Assembly: GCA_016292745.1 (NCBI GenBank)
Contig: JAEDFO010000034.1
Span: forward strand, 1 to 24,526
Origin: Muribaculaceae bacterium
GTDB taxonomy: Bacteria; Bacteroidota; Bacteroidia; Bacteroidales; Muribaculaceae
Length of the DNA: 24,526 nt
Direction: 5' to 3'
The translations under genes were made by a program, and so were the position numbers. Shown here piece after piece: positions 23,914 through 24,526 of the stretch; within the stretch, counting starts at the first letter, position 1, and every line of letters begins with the position of its first letter. The notes under the pieces are model-generated. The model was not told the DNA's origin. It made no database searches and worked only from the letters and a program-made list of their open reading frames with translations.

Positions 23914-24480
23914 ATGGTAAACCAACCGGAAAACCGTAAATGGCAACTCTTGAGCTCGGAGTATCTTCACCGTGAACCGTGGCTTACTGTGGCTCACAAT
24001 GCCTACCGCCTGCCCGACGGACGTGTGGCTCCCGACTATTACATTCTTGAATATCCCGACTGGGTAAACGTGATTGCACGCACTGCCGAGGGCTTGTTTC
24101 TGTTGATTTCGCAATACCGCCCTGGGCTCGACGCCACATGCTTCGAGTTGGTGGCTGGTGTGTGCGACCGCGACGACACCGCACCGCTGGCTTCGGCTCA
24201 GCGCGAGCTGCTCGAGGAAACCGGGTTTGGCGGCGGTTCCTGGCGCGAACTGATGAGCATCTCGGCCAACGCCAGCACCACCAACAACCTTACACACTGC
24301 TTTGTGGCCGAAGGTGTACATCGTATTGCCGACCATCAGGACCTCGATGCAACCGAGGATATTCAGGTACATCTGCTCACAGTCGACGAGGTGCGCGAAC
24401 TGCTTTGCTCCAATGCCATCAAACAGGCCACCCATCTGGCTCCGCTGTGGCGCTATTTTGCTGAAAACTCCCTCCTATAG
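23914..24480 (+). CDS. Nudix hydrolase, ADP-ribose pyrophosphatase-like
   Basis: A 188-residue Nudix enzyme, probably hydrolysing ADP-ribose or a related nucleoside diphosphate. The preceding QYRPG and CFELVAG (as in ELPAG of ADP-ribose pyrophosphatases) lead to a Nudix box. The metal-binding half, RELLEETGF (97-105), is intact. The first half, GVCDRDD, has Asp instead of the usual Glu and one extra residue before RE. The C-terminal half is normal in length. It is probably a single gene under its own promoter; the next gene starts 6 bp later. Confidence 0.88.
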   Translation: MVNQPENRKWQLLSSEYLHREPWLTVAHNAYRLPDGRVAPDYYILEYPDWVNVIARTAEGLFLLISQYRPGLDATCFELVAGVCDRDDTAPLASAQRELLEETGFGGGSWRELMSISANASTTNNLTHCFVAEGVHRIADHQDLDATEDIQVHLLTVDEVRELLCSNAIKQATHLAPLWRYFAENSLL

Positions 24481-24486
24481 ACCGGT

Positions 24487-24526
24487 ATGAGATGCTTCCT
24501 TGCCATATTTGCGGCCCTTTCGGCCA
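24487..24526 (+). CDS. Start of a gene cut by the window end (signal peptide)
   Basis: ATG 24487 opens a frame reading MRCFLAIFAALSA to the last base. A charged start followed by a hydrophobic core and small residues fits a signal peptide. Only 13 codons are visible, so the product is unknown. It would lie 6 bp after the Nudix stop. Confidence 0.4.
   Translation, partial: MRCFLAIFAALSA

Overview
The window reads as a piece of a Bacteroidales (phylum Bacteroidota) chromosome. The evidence is the repeated Bacteroidota promoter form (TTTG, about 19-20 bp, TAnnTTTG), the scarcity of Shine-Dalgarno sequences, the family content (DUF4919, GYF_2 plus CD225, DUF2752, Tat-type Gfo/Idh/MocA oxidoreductase, WbsX/GH99-like plus GH3) and a Bacteroidota-type bifunctional Rel. 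The fairly GC-rich sequence suggests a Muribaculaceae- or Prevotella-like lineage; that placement is inference.

Layout. (1) 1-2090: a two-gene cassette encoding a RepA-like AAA ATPase (open at the left edge, with an N-terminal VEQ repeat) and a zinc-ribbon/Toprim primase-like DUF6371 protein. It is ended by an intrinsic terminator and resembles the replication module of a mobile element. (2) 2155-2289: tRNA-Pro(CGG) with its promoter box and terminator. (3) 2336-8002: rel ((p)ppGpp synthetase/hydrolase), a PgpH-type membrane HD phosphodiesterase, a small membrane protein and a secreted DUF4919 protein, closely spaced and probably one transcription unit. (4) 8059-9612: a membrane PH-domain protein, then a GYF_2/CD225 protein overlapping a DUF2752 protein. 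(5) 9649-11928: a Tat-exported Gfo/Idh/MocA oxidoreductase and a secreted SGNH hydrolase. (6) 11922-17291, minus strand: rimP-nusA-infB, then folK beyond a terminator hairpin. (7) 17396-19707, plus strand: HAD phosphatase, ribF and upp. (8) 19718-23820, minus strand: GH3 glucosidase, GH99-like protein and, beyond a strong hairpin, a surface-type lipoprotein. (9) 23858-24526: a Nudix hydrolase, then the first codons of a gene cut by the window end.

Most of this is core housekeeping: stringent response, c-di-AMP turnover, translation and transcription factors, folate, flavin and pyrimidine salvage. A small secreted carbohydrate locus and a mobile-element-like replication pair accompany it. I found no CRISPR array, no insertion sequence and no convincing new defence system. 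The most rewarding places to look are regulatory: an intrinsic terminator in the rimP-nusA-infB leader, a structured nusA-infB spacer with a rare strong Shine-Dalgarno and a 22-codon ORF overlapping the infB start, and a terminator that leaves folK almost no room for its own promoter.
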